Below are positions 24,091 to 35,926 of a stretch of 64,000 bases of DNA, piece after piece; position 1 is the stretch's first letter; each line of letters opens with the position of its first letter. The notes beneath the pieces were generated by a model. The model made no database searches. It was given only the letters and a program-made list of their open reading frames with translations, and was not told where the DNA came from. Location: assembly GCA_028023455.1 (NCBI GenBank), contig JAQFVV010006848.1, forward strand, positions 122,001-186,000, in the 5' to 3' direction. This DNA comes from Epiperipatus broadwayi. Taxonomy: Eukaryota; Onychophora; Udeonychophora; Euonychophora; Peripatidae. A program made the position numbers and the translations under genes.

Positions 24091-25262
24091 AAAGTATGAA
24101 GATTGGTTATCTTAATGTAAGCTGAGCGTTGATTGTATATATGTGTGGAGAAAATAATCTGGACCAAAGATGAATGCTGGTTTAGCACAAAATACCATTA
24201 TTTATCTTTTTGACATGTGCGTGATCAAGTGTAATAGTGGTATGAGATAGCATGGTTGATTGAGGATTGGGTGAAAGTCTGAGTTCAAACCCTTTACATA
24301 TTACATTTAGAAATGAAGGTATGAAAAAGCCTGTACTGTAGAAAATTTCATATTTCAAAAATATAATGTTTTAGGGTCTGCCCATCCCTCGTATATGTAT
24401 GTAAATGGATTGTCCTGTACATGAAGGGTCAGAGTGACTTGTGGTCAACAAGGGTCAGATGAGAAGGTTGGCACTAAGGTGGACTTTAAGCATTCTGACA
24501 TCAGAATTTCAATGGAATAAACAGCTGAAGAGTTATGGGTGGAGTGGTTTGAAGCCTGTCCATTAAAGTATGAAAATTGGCTATCTTAATATAAACTGAG
24601 GTTTGATTGTCTGTATGTGTGGAGATGATAATCTGGACCAATTAATGAGTGCTGGTTTAGCAGGAAATACAGATATTGGTGATTATTTATCCTTTCGACA
24701 TATGTGTGATCAAGTGTATGAGTGGTATGAGATAGCATGGATGGTTGAGGGTCATGTGAAAGTCTGACTTCAAACTCCCTATTCATTACATGTAGAAGTG
24801 CAGGTATGAAAAAGCCTGTAATGTAGAAAAAATTCATATTGTAAAAATATAGTGCTTTAAGGTCTTCCCATCCCTCATATATGTAGGTAAATGGTTTATG
24901 TCCTGGACATTAAGTCAGAGTGACTTGTGGTCAACATGGGTAGGATGAGAACGTTGGCACTAAGGTGGGGTTTGAGCATTGCATCATCAGATTTTCAATG
25001 AAATGGATGACTGAAGAGTTGTGGGGTGGAGTGGTTTTAATTAAAGTATGAATATTGGGTATTTTAATATAAGTTGAGCATTGTTTGTATATATGTGTGG
25101 AGATGACAATCCAAACCAACTGTCGAGTGCTGGTTTAGCACACAATATGGATATTGGTGATTATTTATCTTTTCAACATGTGTGTGATCAAGTGTATCAG
25201 CAGTATGAGATAGCATGGATGGTTGAATGTTGTGAGAATCTGAATTCAAACCCCCTATATAA
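24091..25262 (+). repeat. Tandem ~475-bp repeat, 2.5 copies
   Basis: Units start at 'aaagtatgaa' at 24091, 24565 and 25043, giving periods of 474 and 478; the third unit stops near 25262. Each holds 'gagatagcatgg' followed by a 'gttcaaaccc'-like segment ('gagttcaaaccctt' at 24291). This resembles A-box and B-box spacing of a tRNA-derived promoter, though the match is loose. Open frames across the units on both strands repeat with the unit and are not genes. Confidence 0.85.
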
Positions 25263-28145
25263 ACATTGTATAATTTAATGTAAATGGTCAAGATATTGAT
25301 CTACATTAATTTGAAATCACCCTTCTCTTAATTTATTAACTAGTAAAACAATTTCCCACAGACGTTAAAGAAAATACAAATCTTCCATCATAAGTGCGCC
25401 TTAATAACTTAGAAACAATAATAAAATTCACACATAAATATAAAATGGTGGTCACTGAGATTTATTAAATAGAATAAAATAATTATTTAGTTTCATAGAA
25501 ACACCTTCATGATTTCACAATTAGTGCTGTTATTTTTTTTTATAATTGGGAAAACATTTCATAAAGTTATTTAATTAGAAAACAGATTTCTACTCTGCCA
25601 TTAGTATAACATGGAAAACATAATTAACCAAGTTTTTTTCCGAATCTGGCAAGCATCCAGCAGTAAAAGAAAATAACAAAATTAACTTGTAAGTAATTAG
25701 CCTCCCTTCAAAAAGAGGGGGTTTTAAGAAAAAGCGAAGGTGCTTGAAAGTGTAGGAGGTTATTGGCCTATTAATTCAATTCAAAATATAAGCAATAAAG
25801 AGTAATAATAAAATATTATTGCTGCACCAAAATAGAATAGAAAAATAAGATTACATTAAGGAGGCTCAATGATGGGAGAAACATTATATTAAACACGATA
25901 TAGAGAGTTAAGTACAAATTCAAATGAAGGAAGAAAAATACAAATCATTTTAACAATTTCTGATCTCAAGATCAGCTAAAAAATTATTTTACATTTAAGA
26001 AATTTTTATGTGGAATAGTTGGATTAAGGTTTAAATTATTTAAAGAGAGTTTATAAATCTTGGACAGCATGAGTTTATTACCTTAATAATCAAACAGTAA
26101 TCCTTGCTTGATTGAAATATCCATATGGTTTCCTAAGGTAATTTATACATGTATTAGATCTAGTTATAACTTTTATTTGCAGAGCAGATAGCATTTCCAT
26201 TATTTAATTTTTAAGTATAGTAACATAGTTTATGGGTTGACAAGTCCATGGCGGTATCTTTTTCAGAGACAGCATTGGAATGACCAGAAAAGGTGGATCT
26301 TTCCTCTACTCATTGCACATTGATTGAAAAATTGACTGGCATCATGGAGTAAGTTTGTCATTGCTCTTCAAAATAAGACACTCTCCCCTTATGCATTCAA
26401 ATTTTGCCCTATTTATACTTATTCTATGGAATTCTTTTAGTTGTAATCACCTCAGGAAATTTGCATACCATGACCCTATGTAATTTGTGATGGATGCCCA
26501 CTTTTGTTTTAGCAAGTCAGAAAAACAATACAACCTGCCACAACCTCAATGGATTGTTTTAAAATCGAATCTTAGATTTTAAAACCAACTTTAAAATGGA
26601 TAAATTTTCCATTAATAGCTACTATATTGTATTTCTAAAATTATATAATTTCAAATTTTACTAATGGATTTTGTACTAATTACTTTAATTGCATTCAAAA
26701 ACATTCGACAGGATTGCATCAGCCTTAATAACTGCCATTACTGAAAAATAAATAATATTTTAAATACGTAATACAATACAGAATAAATTGAAAGAATTAT
26801 TATTTTATATATAATCTCCCATCATGTTTTATATTTACATATCATTTACACACATATACAACTCTTAATAATATATAATATTATTGTTTATTTGTTTATT
26901 TATTTACATAAGATATTCATACATATCCCCATCAAGGTTATTTTTTTAGAGAAAAAGGAAAAAAAATTAGTGAGATGAGTTCAGATATTAGTGTAGCAGA
27001 TAGGGTTTGAATTTGGTTTGGTGGTGGGAGATTGGATAGAGATCTGAAGTGCAATCTGACTGTCAGATACTTTTTCAAACTTTATCAATAATAAATTATT
27101 ACATTTTAATCTACAAATGTGAACTCAATTCTATCCACACCTTTGGCATGAACTAACCCAGATAAACAGTCATTTATTATCACAAATAATTTATTAATGT
27201 AAGGAAATGTATCAAGTAACAATTTTTAGTTGTTGTTGCAATTTACAGGTTTGAATTCTAATGCTTTAATGCAGTCACATGTAGAGATATTTCGATTTTG
27301 ACTCTGAATCAAGACCAAACACTAAACATCATTTTTATTGCAATTTGCTCTGCAGACTCTCATTGTATTTATAAAACAAATGTGATTTTGTTGTAAAATT
27401 TCATATAATTATATCAAACATTTGTGATAGAAAAGTCAATTTGCTGAGTCTTTTTTTGCCAAACTTTACCATGTATTTTATTTGCTCTATTTAGGAAAGA
27501 CGGTACTTTTTGAAATATTATTGCATATGAATAGGGGAATATGTGCTTCAAACACAATTGTCTTTCATGCCACTGATCTCCCAATGCCAGAAGCTAAACA
27601 TTGCTTTTGGTAATATCTTTTTATTACAATTTTCTAGTCATTTCTAAAATATATATTTACCTACAATGTTGAGTAATTGAATTGTTACCAATTCTCCTCT
27701 TTTCTGAGCCAATGTAATATCTCATAAAGTCAAAAATACATGGTCTCTGGGTACCACACTTTCAAAATATTTACTATATATTCATAGGTGTGATTAAATG
27801 GGTCTTTATATCAGTGATTTAATCAATGTTAGCTGTTCACATACTCTATTTTTTAAATTTGAATATTCAAATCACCCATTTCTTTGAAATGGGTTGGGTA
27901 GGTACGCTTGTTTCTTTTTTGTTAACAGAAAAACAGTCCCTAATTGAACATGCTTTTATTACTAGCAAAATTAAAATTGTATTATATCTAAACACAGATA
28001 TTTAAAATCAATATATGCAAGAGATATGTGGATGATGCATTTATGTGTGCTACAGATATACAGATTTAAGATGGTTAAGAGGCATTGAAGAGAGCATTGA
28101 CACTGTCATGAACATAGGAGAAAGAAGACAGCAATAGAGGAATAA
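25263..28145. other. Unassigned AT-rich DNA
   Basis: Nearly 2.9 kb without an open frame above 60 codons and without a repeat I could bound. It may be the decayed interior of older transposons separating the two parts of block B. Confidence 0.4.
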
Positions 28146-28151
28146 AGTTTT

Positions 28152-28256
28152 TGAACTTATATATATTGTACCGATATCTTAGCTGTACATATATGAATTT
28201 TTGAACTTATATATATTGTACCGATATCTTAGCTGTACATATATGAATTTTTGTCT
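28152..28256 (+). repeat. Two-copy 52-bp tandem duplication
   Basis: The segment containing 'gtaccgatatcttagctgta' occurs twice back to back with no visible difference, so it is recent. Confidence 0.95.
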
Positions 28257-28420
28257 AAAATTATTGAAATAAAATTCTCATAAATAATATGAAAGTTTAA
28301 AATTAATAATGAATAATAAAATCAATAAGTTGTCCATAAATAAGTGAATTAAAAACAAAGAAAAACATTTTGTTTAAGATAAACGAATTTATAAAAGTCT
28401 AAAAAGTTTTTATTATTATT

Positions 28421-28841
28421 AGTAATAATTTACTAAGACTGTAATCTTAGAAATAAGCATCTGAAAAATACGAAGGTAGGGACCTCTATAGGTCTTAAAA
28501 ACACAAGCTTACACTATGAAGAGAGAATCCTTCTTTACTTCAACCTACTTTTATATATAAATAGGTGAAGCAGAAGTGTTTTGATCTAAGAGTGTGAAGC
28601 TATTAAATACTTCACTAATTAAGTCCACAATTCTTATAACACATCAATACTCGCGAAATCTTACGATTTACTACGAGTCAATGAAAAGATCTTATAGTAA
28701 GAAATCTGTTACGATAATTTAAAGTTGTAATTATAAATTTTATTAAACGCCCATTATTATATTAAGTAATAATTTACTAAGACTGTAATCTTAGAAATAA
28801 GCGTCTGAAAAATACGAAGGTAGGGACCTCTATAGGTCTTA
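28421..28841 (+). repeat. Direct 77-bp repeats 343 bp apart
   Basis: Copies at 28421-28497 and 28764-28841 share 'actaagactgtaatcttaga' and 'gaaggtagggacctctatag' with about one mismatch. The ends hold a small palindrome, 'gacctctataggtc'. Between them lies 266 bases with 'agagtgtgaagct', which has an inverted relative at 47.08 kb ('agcttcacactct'). This could be a tiny element with terminal direct repeats (TRIM-like) or one unit plus of a dispersed satellite. Confidence 0.75.
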
Positions 28842-29149
28842 TTATTAGTGTAAAACAAAATCCAGTTCATTAAAAGAAAATAGTCTATAAAGGTTTAAAG
28901 AGTTATGCATATAAGTTAAAAGTTTAGTGAAAGAACTTTAAAGAATTTTTTTAAAAACAGTTTGCTAAAAATCAATTAAATCATAGTTTTACATATTAAG
29001 GAGTAATTGGAAGGGGGAGAGAAATTAACTTAGAAAAATTAAAAGTATATCAGTTTAAAATATACATCTTTTACATAAAATAAAAAATATATCTTTTTGC
29101 ATTTAATTTAAAGAAAAAAAAAGTCTTTCCCTGTAATTTAAAGAAATGC

Positions 29150-29255
29150 AAATATATATATGTGTGTTAATCACAAATGATTGTAAATACAAGTAGTAGT
29201 AAAATAAATGTGTGTGTGTGTTGATAAAATAAATGTGTGTGGGTTAAAAATGAAA
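29150..29255 (+). repeat. (TG)n-containing low-complexity tract
   Basis: Short 'tatatatgtgtg' and 'aaataaatgtgtgtg' runs, the latter doubled around 29209 and 29227. Confidence 0.7.
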
Positions 29256-29528
29256 AAACAAATTTGCAATGGCTACTAATTAAAATTTTACAAACAACGG
29301 AATTTGGCAATAGCTACCAACTGACAACAAAATTAAAATATTATCAAAGGAATGCAATCAAAAACAGTGGAGGAATTTCAATAACAAATATAGCTGGTGG
29401 ACATAAAACCAATTAACAAAGTGACAACAGGTCTTCACATAAATGCTCCAGTTTTTCATAAATCAATCAGTTCAGTTGAATTGTTCAGTTCAGTTACTCA
29501 GTTTTCAGTCAGTCTTGTCATGCATTTG

Positions 29529-29846
29529 TTAATAAAGGCCATGCAGTGTTGAGCAGCTTTTAGGAGCATACATTGAGCTCCAAGCCTGTTCTAAATACCA
29601 ACATCCTGCCTGAGATGGAAGTAATGTACCCCTAATAATCTGAAGCCACCCAATGCCTGTCTCAAAGAATAGTGCCATGGAATAGTAAGCATAGAAACCT
29701 TGAATCCAACCAGTTGAAAAGATTTTCATGTGAAGCAGCAACCATGAAAAAGACAAAATTTTACTGGAAATAAATTTCACAACAAACAGCAAGAAGTATC
29801 CACGTTCCAAAATCCTAGGTAATAAATAATATTTTCTTATTTCCAT
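29529..29846 (-). CDS. Unrecognised 105-codon open frame
   Basis: I do not recognise this frame. It is longer than nearly all chance frames in the window, and its local GC is higher than its surroundings. It reads 'MEIRKYYLLP...' with two hydrophobic stretches (about residues 16-40 and 50-72) and a Trp/Tyr-rich end. No homologue motif, splice context or ribosome start context decides whether it is coding. It could be an exon fragment, a retroelement remnant or chance. No paralogue of it is visible elsewhere in the window. Confidence 0.2.
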   Translation of the reverse strand: MEIRKYYLLPRILERGYFLLFVVKFISSKILSFSWLLLHMKIFSTGWIQGFYAYYSMALFFETGIGWLQIIRGTLLPSQAGCWYLEQAWSSMYAPKSCSTLHGLY

Positions 29847-30345
29847 TTCGAATTAAAATAGCCATTGCAATAATTTGAAGCCTTCCAGAATCAATTAATA
29901 ATGAACTCTAAAGCATGCATAAAGAAGTATAGATGTGCGTGTTTTTTATATGCCATGTATTATTTGATGCTTTTGTTACATTATATTATAGTGTAAGAAT
30001 TCAGAGTGTGTGCTTGGTCATTATATAAAAATACTATTGTTTATATTAGTTAAAATGTATAAAAGTGGTTAAAATTAGAATAATAAGTGTTTAGTTAAAA
30101 TAAATTATCTTTAAACATAATATTTGTCAGTCAATTCTTTTACCACTAATTGAAGCAAAAATTTGTTATTGTATTACTTTGATTGAGTTAGTTGGGATAT
30201 CTTAGGTGCTGAATTAGTCATTCAAAACACGTTAGTTCTTGTAGCTAACTGGTGCCTGGGGTTTACTTCAAAGCAAAAAAGTGCTTTGGATGATAGGTGT
30301 TGAATTCATGCAGCCGAGAAAATCTGTTACCTTCAAATATGGTCA

Positions 30346-30350
<5 letters not shown>

Positions 30351-30434
<84 letters not shown>
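30351..30434. repeat. (TA)n microsatellite
   Basis: More than 80 bases of perfect alternating TA. Confidence 0.97.
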
Positions 30435-30436
<2 letters not shown>

Positions 30437-30657
30437 AAGGTGCCTTCTAGGCATTATTTTCTCTGCCTAAGGAATTGTGGTGGAGAAATACGTAAATTGC
30501 ATTAGTGCAGATCAGATCAAATAAATAAGTTATAATTGTATCATATTTTATATAAACGTTTTTCAAGTTATATTTCATAAAGTTATATTTTATTAAAGAG
30601 TTAAAGTATATAGATTTTGTTTACTCCCTCAGTGCTTTAATAAACACATCACCCAAC

Positions 30658-30659
<2 letters not shown>

Positions 30660-30726
<67 letters not shown>
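30660..30726. repeat. (TA)n microsatellite at the RTE left junction
   Basis: Alternating TA for about 65 bases, directly abutting the inverted 5' part of the second RTE copy. Confidence 0.97.
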
Positions 30727-30728
<2 letters not shown>

Positions 30729-31450
30729 CCACACTGAAAAATTGTTTATAGAATCAAATGCCTTTTCATAGTCTACAAATCCTAAGCATAATGGCAACTC
30801 ATATTCATTTGTCCTTTCTATAATTTCTCTCAATACCTGGATATGATCTACTGTACTAAAACCACTTTTAAATCCAGTTTGTTCTCTTGGTTGGTGGAAA
30901 TCCAGTGTTTTCTGTAGACAAGTTGTGATTATCTTAGTAAAAATTTTGTATAAAACTGATAAAATACTGATAGATCTGTAATTTCTAATATCTTCTTTAT
31001 CACCTTTTTTAAATATTAATATTATTACTGCATTCTTCCAATCATCCGGTACATCTTTATCATTTAGACATTTGGTATATAACTTTGCTAAATAAATTTC
31101 TATTTCTTCACTGCTTCTTTTAATATATCAATTATAATTCCATCATTACCTGGAACCTTCCCTTTCTTCATAAATTTAATTGCATGTCTCACTTCCTCAT
31201 TCAAAATTCTGGGCAATTCGGAAGATATAACAGGTATAGGAGGCACTTGTTCTTTATTACTATATAATTCTTGATAGAAGTCTTTTACACATTTTATGAT
31301 GTCATCTCTCTTTTTAGTAGTAATGCCATCTTTTTTTCTTATTGCAGATATAAATTTCCTACCAATACTAAAATGTTGTTTTACAATCTTTAGACTTTTA
31401 TTCTCTTCTACAGCTTTCCTTGCTAGTTCACAGTTATACTTTCTTATATC
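30727..31450 (-). mobile_element. Second RTE LINE: inverted 5' part
   Basis: On the minus strand this reads from the end of the endonuclease-RT linker ('NCELARKAVEENKSL') through '[16 protein letters not shown]' and 'GNDGIIIDI' to 'GFVDYEKAFDSINNFSV'. The following element sequence ('HQGVDPGYCHILKN') starts on the plus strand at about 31455. The two parts together cover the element once, with the 5' part flipped, which is the signature of twin priming. The frame is broken in several places. The open frame at 30621-30833 includes flanking (TA)n and is not a real N-terminus. Confidence 0.9.
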
Positions 31451-32452
31451 ATTGAATCATCAAGGTGTAGATCCAGGATATTGTCATATTTTAAAGAATA
31501 TTTATAAAAATGCAACAGCAACAATTAGATTACATAATGGTAGTAGCAAAATTAACATTGAAAAGGGTGTAAGACAGGGTGACTCCATATCTCCAAAACT
31601 TTTTACAGCAGTGCTGCAGGAAGCATTTTGTGGATTAAAATGGGAAGCTAAATGAGTGAAAGTAAATGGAGATTATTTTAAGTCATTTAGATTTTGCAGA
31701 TGATGTAGTTGTTTTTGCAAATAATGCTTTAGAGCTACAGGAAATGTTGCAGGAGTTATCAGATGAAAGTAGGACTAAAGGTAAATGTTAAAAAGACTAA
31801 AGTAATGTTTAATAGATTTTCTCAAAATATAAAAATAAAGATTGATTATGATGAGTTAGAAGAAGTTAACAGTTACAAATACCTTGGTCAGATTATTAAT
31901 ACAGATGGAAATATAATGGATGAAATTAATCATAGAATTAAACTTGGTTGGAGTGCTTTTGGTAGAAATAACTTGATACTAAAAGGAAATATGCCCATGT
32001 GTTTGAAAAGGAAGGTTTTTAATAACTGTGTTTTGCCAGTTCTTACTTATGGATCTGAGACTTGGACGCTTAATGGAAGAGCAATTCAGAGACTTCAGAC
32101 CACTCAAAGAAGTATGGAGAGATGCATGTTGGGAGTAACAAGAAGGAATCGAAAATGCAATGTATGGGTAAGAGAACAAACAGGTGTTACTGACCTCATT
32201 GAAAAAATTAAAAGAATGAAGTGGAGTTGGGCTGGACATATTGTTAGAAGAGATGATAATAGATGGACAATTGAAATTTTAAACTGGATTCCAAGAGATT
32301 GTAAAAGACCCAGAAAAAGACCATATATGAGATGAATGGATGAAATAAAAAAGTGTGCAGGGGTGATGTGGAGAAGAGAAGCTAAAGATAGGAAAAGATG
32401 GATTGAACTTGGAGAGACCTTCATCCTGCAGTGGATTGATAATGGTTGATGA
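31451..32452 (+). mobile_element. Second RTE LINE: forward 3' part
   Basis: Runs from 'HQGVDPGYCH' through 'GVRQGDSISP', 'DFADDVVVF', 'VNVKKTKVMFN', 'VLPVLTYGSETWTL', 'WSWAGHIVRRD' and 'LGETFILQWID' to the 3' end 'ggttgatgatgatgatt', a GAT-type tail as expected for RTE, followed by (TA)n. It is closely related to the copy at 13.9-16.5 kb but keeps the catalytic FADD. The right side joins block B directly. Confidence 0.93.
31763..32335 (+). pseudogene. RTE RT thumb and C-terminal domain, longest intact stretch
   Basis: A 190-codon frame carrying 'VNVKKTKVMFN', 'INTDGNIMDEI', 'LTYGSETWTLNGRAI', 'ERCMLGVTRR' and 'MKWSWAGHIVRRDDN', the usual RTE tail. It stops where 'RWMDEIK' reads 'R-stop-MDEIK' (TGG to TGA). 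Upstream, a small deletion near 31770 puts the FADD-bearing piece in another frame. Minus-strand frames over the same bases are shadows. Confidence 0.9.
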
Positions 32453-32961
32453 TGATGATTATATATATATATATATTAAGAATTTTCTATAGCTTATGTA
32501 AATTCCTGATGCTTGCTACATTGGGACATGATTATGTAAAGCTGTTTGACAAATTTGTTGAGCTCAAAATCAATACAAATCTTAAGATTTTAAAAAAATA
32601 AAGGAGGCAAGAAGAATGCCAAATTTTAAAAATTAATGACTAAAAAATGTACAAATGTGCTTCAAATGCTGCTCAATTTTTCACATGAACATATCTCTGC
32701 AAATTGTCCAATTATAAAACAAAATATGGAAAAAAATATTAAGAGTATGTAGCTATCATAAATAATCAATAGTTTGTCACAACATCAAAAACCACATTCA
32801 TTTTTAAATGATCACTTGGACATATCTAACATTATTTTCTATATAATAATTTTAGGATGTACGTACTATGTAGCACAGAAAATTTATGTATATAGCCCTA
32901 GTAATAAAAAGATTGAATATGACTGATCTATATTAAAGAATAATACTTTTGCAAATATATA

Positions 32962-33171
32962 ATGCCACCTGGCGAGAATTTAAAAAATCCTAACATAGCA
33001 AATGATTTATCATCATCACTATCACTTTCACCCAATGTCAATTCACAGGATGATGATCTCTCATCTTCTCAGAGATCCAGCTCTTCTTCACAACAATACA
33101 CCAGCAAAAAACCTTATTTGACTTATCCATCACCTAAATTGTCTTTAGTAATGTGTTATTATCTATGGTAA
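32962..33171 (+). CDS. Unrecognised Ser-rich open frame in block B
   Basis: A 69-codon frame starting 'MPPGENLKNPNIAND' and rich in Ser ('DDDLSSSQRSSSSSQQYT'). The same start is seen in blocks A ('MPSCENFKNPN' near 10269) and C ('MPPGQNFKNPN' at 62049), but with stops or frameshifts soon after. The repeat of the start shows shared descent, not selection. I infer either an old element's N-terminus or chance openness over Ser-rich repeats. Confidence 0.2.
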   Translation: MPPGENLKNPNIANDLSSSLSLSPNVNSQDDDLSSSQRSSSSSQQYTSKKPYLTYPSPKLSLVMCYYLW

Positions 33172-33335
33172 ATGTTAACTTTCCATCTATTATCATCTCT
33201 TCTAGCAATATTTCCAGCTCAGATCCTTTATCTTTTTCTAAAAAAATGTTTCGAAGCTGTAAGAGATACCTGTTTTTTCCCCCCATATATTTTGATTCGG
33301 ATTGCACTTCTTTTAATACTCAATTGTCTCATTTG
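33165..33335 (-). pseudogene. Copy of the unknown recurring frame (block B)
   Basis: The minus strand reads 'LKEVQSESKYMGGKNR', then 'KDKGSELEILLEEMI' and 'IDGKLTFTIDNN' before a stop. It is homologous to the frames at 10.5, 49.8 and 62.2 kb. The family is not recognised. Copies are in different states of decay. Confidence 0.4.
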
Positions 33336-33423
33336 GTAAAACACAGCTCTACTAAAATAAATTTTTAATGTGTGTGCTAGCATTGTTTTTTTAATTTTTT
33401 AAAGTATACACCCTAATGGATTG

Positions 33424-34208
33424 TAAGTAATTGCTATATACGTGTAGAATAATGTTTTGTTAAAAGAAAATTATACGTATATAATAATTAATGTTTTATT
33501 AAAATAAGTTTTATTAAAAGAAATAGACAGGAATTTTGTAATTAAATTTGGTACGCTATTAAAGATAAGCTTCAGATCAGAAACTAATTAAGCAGCTAGA
33601 TTAAAAGTGCTGATTACTAAAAGTAGACAATAGCTGAAAATTAATTGGTTTCTGAACATTTCCTTAACAAGAAAAAAGAAGAAACAAAAAACAACTAAGC
33701 AGCACTTGTAGCGGAGAACTCATTGAATGCACATGAAGGTCAAGAGTTTTAACTTAGCAACGGAACAAACCCAGTGAATTCCACCACTGAAGGTTAAAAA
33801 GTGGACCTAGGAACTTTGCAGGCCACACCGGTCTAGATTATGTTTTTTTTTTTTTTTTTAACCTTCAGTGGTGGAATTCACTGGGTTTGTTCCATTGCTA
33901 AGTTAAAACTCTTGACCTTCGTGTGCATTCAATGAGTTCTCCGCTACCAGTGCTGCTTAGTTGTTTTTTGTTCCTTCTTTTTTCTTGTTAAGGAATGTTT
34001 CAGAAACCAATTAATTTTCAGCTATTGTCTCCTTTTAGTAATCAGCACTTTTAATCTAGCTGCTTAATTAGTTTCTGATGAAGCTATAAAGTACCAATTT
34101 AATTACAAATTCTGCCTATCTCTTCTAATAAAACTTATTTTAATAAAACATGTAATTATTGTATAATTTTCTTTTAACAAAACATTGCATCTAGCAGTAA
34201 TTTACTTA
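33424..34208. mobile_element. ~785-bp foldback element inserted in block B
   Basis: Two inverted arms of about 370 bases flank a loop at about 33796-33861 that includes a long T run. Left arm starts 'taagtaattgct'; right arm ends 'agtaatttactta'. Matching inner anchors include 'gtggaattcactgggtttgt' (33872) against its complement near 33766. Block A (near 10757) is uninterrupted at this site. The ends would fit a TA target duplication. No coding capacity. The class is undetermined: a foldback MITE, or two elements head to head. Confidence 0.85.
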
Positions 34209-34254
34209 AATTCTTTTCAAATGATAATGCTTCAAGTAGAAAAACATGCATGAA

Positions 34255-34925
34255 GGAGTGTAAAATGGAAACAGGATTTGAAGTAGATATACAAAAGGCT
34301 GAAGGGTAACAATAGGCCAAAGTGTAACCAAAGATCTACAATAGTATGAAGATAGCCCATCGAACAACATTTATAATATTAGGTCAAAGTCTAACTGAAG
34401 GTGGGATGGAAATCAGATGTAGTAAGTAGTTCTGCAATAAAATGAAGGTATCTCATAGACTAAAGTTTATAATTTTAGGCCAAAATCTAATGGGTAAATG
34501 ACCATGAATGGAAATCAGATGGGAACTAGATCTTCCATAAATCAAACGAGTGTGGAAATTTGATGTGAAGGAGGAAATAGATCTACAATAGGACAAAGTG
34601 TAAGAAGTAGCTCTCCAATACATCAAAATGTAAAGTCAATTCAAGATGGCACCAAGTAGATCTTCAATAGGCCAAAGGTGGACAGAAATTGGAGGCAATA
34701 AGACAAATTGTAAGTTTATACTTTTATGTAAAAACTTGAAGACACAATTAGACAAAATTTTAGACCAAAATCTAATGGGTAACTGAAAGTGGATGGAAAT
34801 CGTATGGCAAGTAGATCTGCAATAGGCAAAATTTTAGACCAAAATCTAATGGGTAACTAAAAGTGGATGGAAATCAAATGGCATGTAGATCTCCAATAGG
34901 CTGGAGTGAAAGAAGTAGAAAGGCA
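34255..34925 (+). repeat. Degenerate ~100-bp tandem array (block B copy)
   Basis: Same module as at 10.84-11.53 kb ('agatctacaatag', 'ccaaaatctaatgggtaa', 'ggaaatcagatg'). A local unit, 'aaattttagaccaaaatcta', is repeated at 34754 and 34829, which shows continuing turnover. Confidence 0.7.
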
Positions 34926-35926
34926 AAATTACTTTTATGGATAAACCTGTAATCTCGAGAAAGTTACACGTGACATGATAACTAGATCATTTACTCTTGA
35001 TTTCTAGATGTCAATTATTTCACGTAGAACATAAGAATTGCACATTTTGACAGAAAATGTCATTTAGAACAATTTTAATTTTTTTTTTTTTATGGTTTAA
35101 AAGATTTAATAAACGTCAGATTTTGAGAGCAAATAAACATGCAGTTCTCATTATATAGTTTACGGACACATTTTGAAATTGAATATTTTAGTAACGATAA
35201 TGAAAATACTATTTAAAATTCTTTTTGAATAATATGCAAAAGTATAGGAAAAGTCTTTAATTATTCTTTTCCCAGATGACATAAGGAATCAGTGCTGCCA
35301 TCTGTGTTCAATTCAATTTTATAATAATTTGGAATTTTATCATCAAGATGCTGACCACTACATAAAGAGGGGAGAAACCAATAATTTCTCATTTTCCTCT
35401 ATTTAACATCCATTGATTTTATGCAGCTATGATTTTTTGGATTTATTAAAAGTAACGTTTAAGATTTTTTAACTTATTTTCTTTATAAGCGGATTTAATC
35501 ATTCTATATATAAGTTTAAAATCGCTAGAGAAAATATATTTTAATACTGATTCTGAAAGTACTGATTTGATTATAATTTTGATATTTACTGCTGCTATTT
35601 TTCCCTTTTTTATAAAACTGCATTCATCTCCCCCCCTCCCTGTCTTTTCCATACTTTGAATAATTACTTGAATAACGAACTATTCCATTATTGTAATATT
35701 TAATTTTTTTTTTAATTTCGGTATTTAAAAGAAATCAGAATTCAAATTGAATGGTAGTATTTTACAAATGTATTTAAATCCAAATACAGTAAATCGTGAT
35801 CATCGTTTTCAATCCTAATCAATTCATTAAATGTCTTTCCAATATTAATACACTTGTCCTCTTATATGTTCCACATCGCACCATTAAACTTTGTTATTTG
35901 ATATACTGCTCTCATACAAGATCTTT

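Noticed and set aside
24586-25291. Several 60-80 codon frames on both strands
   Set aside because: They recur with the 475-bp tandem unit and reflect repeat openness, not coding.
30240-30275. 'tggtgcctgggg' after a TATA/AATAAA-containing stretch, as a possible LTR end and primer-binding site
   Set aside because: No matching second LTR, no TG...CA ends and no gag or pol next to it; a 3-7 base resemblance is too weak.
30263-30454. Frame with a long Ile-Tyr repeat
   Set aside because: A direct translation of the (TA)n tract; not a protein.
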